51,312 bases of DNA from Betaproteobacteria bacterium. Its GTDB lineage: Bacteria; Pseudomonadota; Gammaproteobacteria; Burkholderiales; SG8-39. Position numbers and translations under genes: made by a program. This document shows, one piece after another, positions 43,648 through 51,312 of the stretch (position 1 is the stretch's first letter; every line of letters starts with the position of its first letter). The notes beneath the pieces are model-generated. The model was not told the origin of the DNA. It worked only from the letters and a program-made list of their open reading frames with translations, and did not search any database. The DNA lies in contig SCTX01000018.1 of NCBI GenBank assembly GCA_004298385.1, forward strand, positions 1-51,312. Direction: 5' to 3'.

Positions 43648-44574
43648 ATGGCGAGCCTACCGCTGGACGAAGCAGCGCCGCAACCGGACAGCCTCGATCT
43701 CGGGGCGCTGTTGCGCGACTCGCACGCGCTTGAGGTGATCGAGGCGCTCGACCGGGAGTTGGTGGGCCTCGCGCCGGTAAAGACCCGCATACAGGAAATC
43801 GCCGCGCTGCTGGTGGTCGATCGCGCGCGGGCTCAACTGGGGATCACCGGCGACCAACCGCCCTCGCTGCACATGTCGTTTACCGGCAACCCCGGCACCG
43901 GCAAGACCACGGTGGCGTTGCGCATGGCCGAGATACTGCACCGTCTCGGCTACGTGCGCAAAGGCCATTTGGTGTCGGTAACGCGCGATGACCTTGTCGG
44001 CCAGTACATCGGACACACCGCGCCCAAGACACGGGAAGTGATCAAGAAAGCAATGGGGGGAGTGCTGTTCATCGACGAGGCCTATTATCTGTACAGGCCG
44101 GAGAACGAGCGCGATTACGGGCAGGAATCGATCGAAATCCTGCTGCAGGTGATGGAGAATAACCGCGACGACCTGGTGGTGATCCTCGCCGGGTACAAGG
44201 ACCGGATGGACACGTTTTTCCGCAGCAATCCGGGAATGTCGTCGCGTATCGCACACCACATCGACTTCCCCGACTATACGCCGGAGGAGTTGTTCGCCAT
44301 CGCCGAGATCATGCTCGAGCGCATGCACTACCGGCTGAGCGAGGCGGCGCGCGCTGCGCTGCGCGAGTATATCGGCCTGCGCCGCGGTCGCGCCCACTTC
44401 GCCAATGCGCGCTCTATCCGCAATGCACTTGATCGCGCGCGGCTGCGACAGGCGAAACGCCTGTTCGGCGAGCACACCAGCGGCGTTTCGCGCGGTGCCT
44501 TGATGACCATCGAGGCGGAGGACATTCGCGCGAGCCGGTTGTTTCGCGAAGAGACCGCCGGGGGCGGCGCATGA
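43648..44574 (+). CDS. cbbX: Red-type RuBisCO activase CbbX
   Basis: A 308-residue AAA+ ATPase that frees inhibited red-type RuBisCO by pulling on the large-subunit C-terminus. Walker A is [20 protein letters not shown], Walker B is [15 protein letters not shown], and the Arg-finger region is [20 protein letters not shown]. The pore-loop segment [15 protein letters not shown] is present. ATG 43648 is 14 bases after cbbS, though without a strong ribosome binding site; the longer open frame upstream is a shadow of cbbL and cbbS. Confidence 0.96.
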   Translation: MASLPLDEAAPQPDSLDLGALLRDSHALEVIEALDRELVGLAPVKTRIQEIAALLVVDRARAQLGITGDQPPSLHMSFTGNPGTGKTTVALRMAEILHRLGYVRKGHLVSVTRDDLVGQYIGHTAPKTREVIKKAMGGVLFIDEAYYLYRPENERDYGQESIEILLQVMENNRDDLVVILAGYKDRMDTFFRSNPGMSSRIAHHIDFPDYTPEELFAIAEIMLERMHYRLSEAARAALREYIGLRRGRAHFANARSIRNALDRARLRQAKRLFGEHTSGVSRGALMTIEAEDIRASRLFREETAGGGA

Positions 44575-44636
44575 GCATCAGGGTGGAAAGACTGCAGAGG
44601 CTGCTTGCCGCCGCGTCGCGGCCGGCCGCGGCCTAA
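44571..44636 (+). CDS. Possible 21-residue ORF overlapping cbbX
   Basis: The ATGA overlap with the cbbX stop starts a short frame [20 protein letters not shown] with one more Ala before TAA. It could be a tiny leader peptide or the surviving start of a lost gene. There is no independent support beyond the overlap. Confidence 0.2.
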   Translation: MSIRVERLQRLLAAASRPAAA

Positions 44637-44648
44637 CCAGGAGCGGGT

Positions 44649-45722
44649 ATGTCCCAGGAGACCACGCTTAGCGAATTCATCATCGGCGAGCAGCGTAAAT
44701 GCAGCGAAGCCACGGGCGGCTTCACCGCGCTGCTGAACGATATTTGCCTTGCCTGCAAGCGCATCTCCTATCTTGTCGGCAGGGGCGCTCTGGGCGGCGT
44801 GCACGGCGCAACTACGGGGGACAATGTTCAGGGCGAGCGGCAGATGAAGCTCGACGTGATGGCGAACGATATTTTTCTGCGCACCAACGAATCGGGCGGG
44901 CGCCTCGCCGCGATGGTGTCCGAAGAGCTGGAAGCCGTATATCCGATTCCGGCGCAATATCCGCGCGGCCGCTACCTGCTTGTGTTCGATCCGCTGGACG
45001 GTTCGAGCAACATCGATATCAACGGCACGGTGGGCTCGATTTTCTCGGTGCTGCGCTGCGCGCAGGGCGTGACCGAACCGGCGGCGAAGGATTTTCTGCA
45101 GCCCGGTACGACGCAGGTCTGCGCCGGCTATGCCATCTACGGCCCGGCCACCATGCTGGTGCTCACCCTCGGCCGCGGGGTCTACGGTTTCACCCTGGAC
45201 CGCGAACTGGGCGAGTTCATGCTCACCCATCCGGATTTGCGCATCGCGGCAGACACGAGCGAGTTCGCCATCAATGCTTCCAACGAGCGTTTTTGGGAGC
45301 CACCGGTGAAACGCTACATTTCGGAATGCCTCGCCGGCGCGAGCGGGCCGCGCGCCAAGGACTTCAACATGCGCTGGATTGCCTCCTTCGTCGCCGAGGC
45401 GCACCGCATCCTGATGCGCGGCGGACTGTTCCTGTATCCGAAGGACAGCAAGGATCCGGCCAAAGCGGGGCGCCTGCGCCTGCTGTACGAGGCGAACCCG
45501 ATGGCGTATCTAATCGAGCAGGCGGGGGGCGCGGCCTCGACTGGACACGGGCGCATGCTCGAAGTGGCGCCTGAGGATCTGCACCAGCGCGTGCCGGTGA
45601 TCCTGGGGTCGAAGGATGAGGTCGAGCGTATTGCGCGCTATCATGAGGAGCACGACTGCGGCGTGGATCAACCCTATACCTCGCCGCTGTTCAATACGCG
45701 CTCGCTGTTTACGCAACCATGA
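44649..45722 (+). CDS. cbbF: Class I fructose-1,6-bisphosphatase
   Basis: 357 residues. Metal and substrate motifs include [20 protein letters not shown], and [20 protein letters not shown] and [13 protein letters not shown] lie in the C-terminal half. In the Calvin cycle it converts fructose-1,6-bisphosphate to fructose-6-phosphate. It lies between cbbX and prkB in a typical autotrophic cluster. The ribosome binding site is AGGAGCGGG before ATG 44649. Confidence 0.96.
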   Translation: MSQETTLSEFIIGEQRKCSEATGGFTALLNDICLACKRISYLVGRGALGGVHGATTGDNVQGERQMKLDVMANDIFLRTNESGGRLAAMVSEELEAVYPIPAQYPRGRYLLVFDPLDGSSNIDINGTVGSIFSVLRCAQGVTEPAAKDFLQPGTTQVCAGYAIYGPATMLVLTLGRGVYGFTLDRELGEFMLTHPDLRIAADTSEFAINASNERFWEPPVKRYISECLAGASGPRAKDFNMRWIASFVAEAHRILMRGGLFLYPKDSKDPAKAGRLRLLYEANPMAYLIEQAGGAASTGHGRMLEVAPEDLHQRVPVILGSKDEVERIARYHEEHDCGVDQPYTSPLFNTRSLFTQP

Positions 45723-45761
45723 GCATTGGCGGAATTCAACAATAAGAGGGGAGCGGCAATC

Positions 45762-46634
45762 ATGTCAGTGGAGCATCCGGTCATAGCGATTACCGGCTCA
45801 TCCGGCGCCGGCACCACCTCGGTGACGCGCACCTTCCAGCACATTTTCCGCCGCGAGAAACTCGACGCCGCGATCATCGAGGGCGATGCCTTCCACCGCT
45901 ACGACCGCACGGCGATGAAAGCGGCGATGGCCGAGGCGGCGCAAAGCGGCAACCATCACTTCAGCCATTTCGGCGCCGACGCCAACCTGTTCGAGGAACT
46001 GGAAGCGCTGTTTGCGAGCTATGGCAAAAGCGGCGGCGGCCGCAGCCGCAAGTACCTGCACAACGAGACCGAGGCGGCGCCTTTCCGGCAGGAGCCGGGC
46101 ACGTTCACGCCGTGGGAAGACGTGCCGCCGGGCACCGACCTGCTGTTCTACGAGGGCCTGCACGGGGCGGTGGTCACGGACAAGGTCAACGTCGCACGCC
46201 ACGCGGATCTGTTGGTGGGCGTGGTGCCTATCATCAACCTGGAGTGGATCCAGAAGCTGCACCGCGACAAGGCCACGCGCGGCTATTCCACCGAGGCGGT
46301 GGTGGACACTATCCTGCGGCGCATGCCCGATTACGTGAATTACATCGTGCCGCAATTCGCGCGGACGCATATCAATTTCCAGCGCGTGCCCACGGTCGAC
46401 ACCTCGAATCCGTTCATCGCGCGCGACATTCCCAGCGCCGACGAGAGCTTCCTCGTAATCCGCTTCGCCAATCCCAAGGGGATCGATCTGCCCTACCTGC
46501 TCACCATGCTGCACGACTCGTTCATGTCCCGCCCCAACATCATCGTCGTGCCTGGCGGAAAGATGGAACTGGCGATGCAGTTGATTTTCACGCCCATGAT
46601 CCTGCAGTTCATGGACCGCAAGCGCCGCGCCTAG
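45762..46634 (+). CDS. prkB: Phosphoribulokinase
   Basis: 290 residues of the proteobacterial octameric type. The P-loop is GSSGAGTTSV, the substrate segment is IIEGDAFHRYDRTAMKAAM and the Walker B-like part is LLFYEGLHGAVVTDKVNVAR. It makes ribulose-1,5-bisphosphate for RuBisCO. AGAGGGGAG precedes ATG 45762, so this start is preferred over one 12 codons upstream. It is the last gene before a strong terminator. Confidence 0.96.
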   Translation: MSVEHPVIAITGSSGAGTTSVTRTFQHIFRREKLDAAIIEGDAFHRYDRTAMKAAMAEAAQSGNHHFSHFGADANLFEELEALFASYGKSGGGRSRKYLHNETEAAPFRQEPGTFTPWEDVPPGTDLLFYEGLHGAVVTDKVNVARHADLLVGVVPIINLEWIQKLHRDKATRGYSTEAVVDTILRRMPDYVNYIVPQFARTHINFQRVPTVDTSNPFIARDIPSADESFLVIRFANPKGIDLPYLLTMLHDSFMSRPNIIVVPGGKMELAMQLIFTPMILQFMDRKRRA

Positions 46635-46650
46635 GTGCGCGGCGTCTTTT
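46623..46650 (+). terminator. Rho-independent terminator after prkB
   Basis: CGCCGCGC-CTAGGT-GCGCGGCG followed by TCTTTT. The loop holds the prkB stop codon (TAG 46632-46634), so the left arm is coding. This separates the cbbL-prkB unit from tkt. Confidence 0.85.
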
Positions 46651-46735
46651 CGTGCCGGGTGGATTTTTTGGCGCCCGCCATGGAAAAATCGCCTCGCTTC
46701 GACGATAATCCCAGCTTCGCTTAATCCCGCCCGCC

Positions 46736-48727
46736 ATGAAAGCCACCAGCAAGGAACTCGCCAACGCCATCCGCGCGCTGTCCATGGACGCGGTGCAGGC
46801 AGCCAACTCCGGCCATCCGGGCATGCCCATGGGCATGGCCGAAATCGCCGTGGCCTTGTGGACCCGCCATCTGCGCCACCATCCGGCCAATCCGAAATGG
46901 GCCGACCGCGACCGCTTCGTGCTGTCCAACGGCCACGGCTCGATGCTGCTCTACTCGCTGCTGCATCTCACCGGCTACGCCCTGCCGATGGATGAACTGC
47001 GGCGCTTCCGCCAGTTGCACTCGATGACGCCGGGCCACCCCGAATACGGCTGTGCGCCCGGTGTGGAGACCACCACCGGGCCGCTGGGTCAGGGCATCGG
47101 CAATGCGGTCGGCATGGCGCTCGCGGAAAAGCTGCTCGCCGCGGAATTCAACCGGCCGGGCCTGCCCATCGTCGACCACCACACCTACGCGTTCCTCGGC
47201 GACGGCTGCCTGATGGAAGGCATTTCGCACGAGGTCTGCTCGCTCGCCGGCACGCTCCGGCTGGGCAAGCTGATCGCGCTCTACGACGACAACGGCATTT
47301 CCATCGACGGCAAGGTGCAGGGCTGGTTCACCGACGACACGCCGAAGCGCTTCGAGGCCTACGGCTGGCACGTCATCCCCGCGGTGGACGGCCACGACGT
47401 CGGCGCCGTGGACCGGGCGATCCGCGCGGCCAAATCGGTAGCCGACCGGCCCAGCCTCATCTGCTGCAAGACGGTCATCGGCAAGGGCGCGCCGAACAAG
47501 GCCGGTTCGCACGACTCGCACGGCTCGGCGCTGGGCGAGAAGGAGGTCGCGGCCACGCGCGAGGCGATCGGCTGGAATCACCCGCCGTTCGAAGTGCCGC
47601 AGAGCGTCTACGTGGGCTGGGACGCGCGCGCGCGCGGCGCGGGCTTCGAGCGCGAATGGAACGAGCGTTTCGGCGCCTACGAGAAACAGCATCCCCAACT
47701 CGCGCGCGAGTTCCGCCGCCGCATGGCGGGCGAATTGCCCGCAGGCTGGAAGGCGCATTGCGACGCGCTGATTTCCAAGGTAGACGCCAAGGCGGAGACC
47801 ATCGCCACGCGCAAGGCGTCGCAGAACGCGATCGAGGGCCTGGCGCCGGCGCTGCCCGAGTTCGTCGGCGGCTCGGCCGACCTCACCTGGTCGAACCTGA
47901 CCATGTGGTCCGCGGCGAAGCAGGTGAGCGCGGTGGATGGCGGCAACTATGTTTCCTACGGCGTGCGCGAATTCGGCATGGCGGCGATCGCCAACGGCAT
48001 GGCGCTGCACGGCGGGCTCATTCCCTTTTGCGGCACCTTCCTTACTTTTTCCGATTACGCGCGCAGCGCGCTGCGCATGGCGGCGCTGATGAAACTGCGC
48101 AACCTGTTCGTGTTTACCCATGACTCGATCGGCCTGGGCGAGGACGGTCCGACGCACCAGGCGGTGGAGCAGGTCTCCAGCCTGCGCCTGATTCCCAACC
48201 TGGACGTGTGGCGGCCGTGCGACGCGGTGGAATCGGCGCAGGCCTGGATCGCGGCGGTCGAGCGCCGCGATGGCCCGGCCGCGCTGGTGTTCACGCGCCA
48301 GAACCTGCAGTTTCAGAAACGCGACGCGCAGGCGCTCGCCGGCATCGCGCGCGGCGGCTACGTGCTCGCCGACTGCGAGGGAAAACCGCAGGCGCTGATC
48401 CTTGCCACCGGCTCGGAAGTACAACTCGCCATGGGCGCGCAGGCCAGGCTCGCGCAAGAGGGCGTGCGCGTACGCGTGGTATCCATGCCCTCGACCAGCG
48501 TATTCGACCGCCAGGACGCCGCTTACCGCGAAACCGTGTTGCCGCGCGGCATGCCGCGCGTCGCGGTGGAGGCGGGCGTGTCCGACTACTGGCGCAAGTA
48601 CGTCGGCCTGGAAGGGGCGGTGATCGGCATCGACCGCTACGGCGAGTCCGCCCCTGGCCCGGAACTGTTCAAGTACTTCGGCTTCACCGTGGACAAGGTG
48701 GTGGCAGCGGTGAAAAGCGTGATCTGA
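46736..48727 (+). CDS. tkt: Transketolase
   Basis: 663 residues. N-terminal segments are [20 protein letters not shown] and [17 protein letters not shown], the TPP-binding motif is [18 protein letters not shown] with DDNGISIDG, and the pyrimidine domain has [21 protein letters not shown]. It moves two-carbon units in the Calvin and pentose-phosphate pathways. Full length. It starts 86 bases after the terminator, with no strong ribosome binding site visible before ATG 46736. Confidence 0.96.
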   Translation: MKATSKELANAIRALSMDAVQAANSGHPGMPMGMAEIAVALWTRHLRHHPANPKWADRDRFVLSNGHGSMLLYSLLHLTGYALPMDELRRFRQLHSMTPGHPEYGCAPGVETTTGPLGQGIGNAVGMALAEKLLAAEFNRPGLPIVDHHTYAFLGDGCLMEGISHEVCSLAGTLRLGKLIALYDDNGISIDGKVQGWFTDDTPKRFEAYGWHVIPAVDGHDVGAVDRAIRAAKSVADRPSLICCKTVIGKGAPNKAGSHDSHGSALGEKEVAATREAIGWNHPPFEVPQSVYVGWDARARGAGFEREWNERFGAYEKQHPQLAREFRRRMAGELPAGWKAHCDALISKVDAKAETIATRKASQNAIEGLAPALPEFVGGSADLTWSNLTMWSAAKQVSAVDGGNYVSYGVREFGMAAIANGMALHGGLIPFCGTFLTFSDYARSALRMAALMKLRNLFVFTHDSIGLGEDGPTHQAVEQVSSLRLIPNLDVWRPCDAVESAQAWIAAVERRDGPAALVFTRQNLQFQKRDAQALAGIARGGYVLADCEGKPQALILATGSEVQLAMGAQARLAQEGVRVRVVSMPSTSVFDRQDAAYRETVLPRGMPRVAVEAGVSDYWRKYVGLEGAVIGIDRYGESAPGPELFKYFGFTVDKVVAAVKSVI

Positions 48728-48845
48728 GCGGATGCTGGCGGGCGCGCGCGGATTGATCTTTCTCAAACCGGGCCCGGAGCCGTCCGTGTATACGTGCAAG
48801 TATTTCTTGGAATTCGTGGTCGGAATTTTTTGCTAGGAGCAAGTC

Positions 48846-49859
48846 ATGACTATCAAGGTGGCAATCAACGGTTACGGTCGCATCGGACGCAACATCGTGC
48901 GTGCGCTCTATGAAGAGGGCAAGAAGCACGATATCCAGATCGTCGCCGTCAACGACCTGGGCAACGCCCAGACCAACGCGCACCTGACCCGTTACGACAC
49001 CACGCACGGCAAGTTCCCCGGCACGGTGGCGGTGGAGGGCGACTTCATGGTCGTGAACGGAGACAAAATCCGCGTTTGCGCCGTGCGCAATCCGGCCGAA
49101 CTGCCCTGGGCCGAACTGGGCGTCGACGTCGTGATGGAGTGCACCGGCCTCTTTACCAGCAAGGAGAAGGCGGGCGCTCACCTCAAGGCCGGCGCGAAGA
49201 AAGTCATCATCTCCGCCCCTGGCGGCAAGGACGTCGATGCCACCATCGTCTATGGCGTGAACCACAAGGTGCTGAAGGCGGCGCACACGGTGATTTCGAA
49301 CGCCTCCTGCACCACCAACTGCCTGGCGCCGATGGTGCAGCCGCTGCACGACAAGATCGGCCTGGTCTGCGGCCTGATGACCACCATCCACGCCTATACC
49401 AACGATCAGGTGCTGACCGACGTCTATCACGAAGACCTGCGCCGCGCGCGCTCGGCCACCATGTCGATGATCCCGACCAAGACCGGCGCGGCGGCGGCGG
49501 TGGGCCTGGTGCTGCCGGAGCTGAACGGCAAGCTCGACGGCTACGCCATGCGCGTGCCCACCATCAACGTTTCCGTCGTCGATCTGTGTTTCATCGCCCG
49601 GCGCGCGACCACGGCCGATGAGGTGAACCAGGTGATGAAGGACGCGGCCGCAGGCAGTCTGAAGGGCATCCTCGCCTACAACGCGGAGCCGCTGGTGTCG
49701 GTGGACTTCAACCACAATGCGCATTCCAGCATATTCGATTCCACCCTGACCAAGGTGTCGAACGGCACGCTGGTGAAAGTGTCCGCGTGGTACGACAACG
49801 AGTGGGGATTCAGCAATCGCATGCTCGATACGGCGGTAGCGTTCATGCACGCGAAATAG
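48846..49859 (+). CDS. gap: Glyceraldehyde-3-phosphate dehydrogenase, type I
   Basis: 337 residues. The NAD(P) motif is [19 protein letters not shown] and the active site is [31 protein letters not shown] and the C-terminal [12 protein letters not shown] are typical. AGGAGC precedes ATG 48846. It lies between tkt and pgk, so it probably works in the reductive direction for CO2 fixation as well as in glycolysis. Confidence 0.97.
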   Translation: MTIKVAINGYGRIGRNIVRALYEEGKKHDIQIVAVNDLGNAQTNAHLTRYDTTHGKFPGTVAVEGDFMVVNGDKIRVCAVRNPAELPWAELGVDVVMECTGLFTSKEKAGAHLKAGAKKVIISAPGGKDVDATIVYGVNHKVLKAAHTVISNASCTTNCLAPMVQPLHDKIGLVCGLMTTIHAYTNDQVLTDVYHEDLRRARSATMSMIPTKTGAAAAVGLVLPELNGKLDGYAMRVPTINVSVVDLCFIARRATTADEVNQVMKDAAAGSLKGILAYNAEPLVSVDFNHNAHSSIFDSTLTKVSNGTLVKVSAWYDNEWGFSNRMLDTAVAFMHAK

Positions 49860-49944
49860 CCTGCATCGCGGCCATGCGCCGTTCGTTGCGGCGAGGGATG
49901 GTGCCGCAAGGCGCAATCAAGTCCGCAGTTAAACGGAGCGAGCA

Positions 49945-51123
49945 ATGGCGATCCTGAAAATGACCGACCTCGACCTGCGCGGCAAGCGCGTGCTGATCCG
50001 CGTGGATTTCAACGTGCCCGTCAAGGACGGCAAGGTCGCGGACGACACCCGCATCCGCGCGGCGCTGCCGGGCATCCGCCACGCGCTCGCCGCGGGCGCG
50101 CGCCTGATGCTGAGCTCGCATTTCGGCCGCCCGAAAGAGGGCGATTGGAGCGAGGCCGAATCGCTCGCGCCAGTGGCGCGGCGCTTATCCGGCCTGCTCG
50201 GCGTCGAGGTGCCGCTGGTGCGCGACTGGCTCGATGGGGTGAAGGTCGAACCGGGCAAGGTGGTGCTGCTGGAGAACTGCCGCTTCAACAAGGGCGAGAA
50301 GAAGAACGACGACGACCTCGCCAAGCGCATCGCGGCGCTGTGCGACGTTTATGTCAACGACGCCTTCGGCGCCGCGCACCGCGCCGAGGCCACTACCCAC
50401 GGCGCGGCCCGGTATGCGCCCGTCGCCTGCGCCGGCCCTCTCATGTCGGCGGAACTGGAGGCGCTGGGAAAGGCGCTGGCTGCGCCTGAACGCCCGCTGA
50501 TCGCGATCGTGGCCGGGGCTAAGGTGTCGACCAAGCTCACCATCCTGGCAGCGCTAGCGGAGAAAGTGGACCAGCTCATCGTTGGCGGCGGCATCGCCAA
50601 CACCTTCATGCTTGCGGCCGGCCTGCCGATCGGCAAATCGCTCGCCGAGGCCGAGCTGGTGGAAGAGGCCAAAACAATCATGGCGGCGATGAAGGCGCGC
50701 GGCGCCGCGGTGCCTATTCCGACCGACGTCGTCGTGGCGAAGGAACTGGCCGCGACCGCGGCGGCGACGGTGAAACCGGCCACGGCGGTCGCCGCGGACG
50801 AGATGATCCTCGATATCGGCCCCGAGACCTCGGCGCGTTTGGCGGACAGCCTGAAGCGCGCCGGCACCATCCTCTGGAACGGGCCGGTAGGGGTGTTCGA
50901 GTTCGATCAGTTTGCCGCGGGCACGAAAACGCTGGCGCTGGCGATCGCCGCCTCCAAGGGGTTCTCGATCGCGGGCGGTGGCGATACCATCGCCGCCATC
51001 AACAAATTCGGCGTGGCCGAGGATATCGACTACATTTCGACCGCGGGCGGCGCATTCCTCGAGTTCCTCGAAGGCAAGAAACTGCCGGCGGTGGAGGTGC
51101 TGGAAGCGCGCGCGGCCGGCTAG
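49945..51123 (+). CDS. pgk: Phosphoglycerate kinase
   Basis: 392 residues, complete. Motifs are [52 protein letters not shown] and, in the C-terminal domain, [10 protein letters not shown] written here as [13 protein letters not shown], then [12 protein letters not shown]. It makes 1,3-bisphosphoglycerate in the Calvin cycle or ATP in glycolysis. It follows gap by 85 bases. Confidence 0.97.
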   Translation: MAILKMTDLDLRGKRVLIRVDFNVPVKDGKVADDTRIRAALPGIRHALAAGARLMLSSHFGRPKEGDWSEAESLAPVARRLSGLLGVEVPLVRDWLDGVKVEPGKVVLLENCRFNKGEKKNDDDLAKRIAALCDVYVNDAFGAAHRAEATTHGAARYAPVACAGPLMSAELEALGKALAAPERPLIAIVAGAKVSTKLTILAALAEKVDQLIVGGGIANTFMLAAGLPIGKSLAEAELVEEAKTIMAAMKARGAAVPIPTDVVVAKELAATAAATVKPATAVAADEMILDIGPETSARLADSLKRAGTILWNGPVGVFEFDQFAAGTKTLALAIAASKGFSIAGGGDTIAAINKFGVAEDIDYISTAGGAFLEFLEGKKLPAVEVLEARAAG

Positions 51124-51223
51124 ACTCTGCTCGTGTTGCGCGACCCGGTCAACGCGAGCGTGGGTTGCGAGGCGGGAAAAAAGGAAACTGATCCGGAGGT
51201 AGGATCGGCAATGGTGGCAATGG

Positions 51224-51273
51224 TTGACAAAGCCGGCAGAGGCATTTATTTTGTCCGATATCGTTCATATAAT
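51224..51273 (+). promoter_or_regulatory. Probable promoter near the right edge
   Basis: TTGACA (51224-51229), 17 bases, TATTTT (51247-51252). A second -10-like TATAAT is at 51268-51273. The stretch 51124-51312 holds no recognised gene. A GGAGG and ATG at 51195-51213 open a frame to the edge (MVAMVDKAGRGIYFVRYRSY), but it does not resemble a known protein start. Confidence 0.4.
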
Positions 51274-51312
51274 AGAACCCCGGCGAAGCGAGAAGCTCGT
51301 TGCCATCAGATC

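Overview
The window looks like a chromosomal or metagenomic contig from a GC-rich betaproteobacterium that can probably fix CO2. The main evidence is a red-type (form IC) RuBisCO operon with CbbR and CbbX, followed by fbp, prkB, tkt, gap and pgk. CopK, CusABCF-like genes and copper boxes of the kind known from Cupriavidus, Burkholderia and Pseudomonas relatives agree with this. I see no rRNA or tRNA genes, no CRISPR array and no intact insertion sequence. Taxonomy is inference from gene content only.

Layout. (1) 1-19,980 is a copper/silver and heavy-metal resistance island. It holds a cut-off RND adaptor with its inner-membrane pump, a DsbB/DsbA pair, several small secreted or membrane proteins rich in His or Met, and an isoprenylcysteine-methyltransferase-like protein. 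It also holds a copper P-type ATPase, a lipoprotein, a truncated cupredoxin, a CusF-like protein, a complete CusC-CusB-CusA set and a divergent CopK. Three near-identical copper boxes (5545, 7021, 12275) precede three of the transcription units. No copper regulator lies in the window. (2) 20,184-25,071 is a trehalose operon joined by a four-base overlap at its end: a trehalose-6-phosphate synthase carrying an N-terminal membrane sensor-like module, a trehalose-6-phosphate phosphatase and a GH15 glycosidase. (3) 25,083-31,821 is mixed metabolism: a YihY-like membrane protein, RsmE, an acrylyl-CoA-reductase-like oxidoreductase lying between two broken genes, a DUF4189 protein, a fumarylacetoacetase-family hydrolase and a D-amino-acid dehydrogenase.

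(4) 31,966-38,770 is a lower-GC, single-strand, tightly overlapping operon that I read as a compact DNA phosphorothioation (Dnd-type) defence locus. In transcription order (right to left) it holds DndC, a 66-residue protein, DndD, a protein fusing a DndE-like domain to a HerA/FtsK-like ATPase, a GIY-YIG-like nuclease and a DndB-like DGQHR protein. It lacks dndA and dndFGH, and short inverted repeats flank it. This is the best candidate in the window for an undescribed system.

(5) 38,848-40,613 carries nudC and a 3-hydroxyisobutyrate-dehydrogenase-family gene. (6) 40,686-51,123 is the Calvin cycle cluster, with cbbR divergent from cbbLS-cbbX-fbp-prkB, then a terminator, then tkt, gap and pgk. 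The last 190 bases hold a probable promoter for a gene beyond the edge.

All identifications come from reading translated sequence and motifs by eye; no database search was run.
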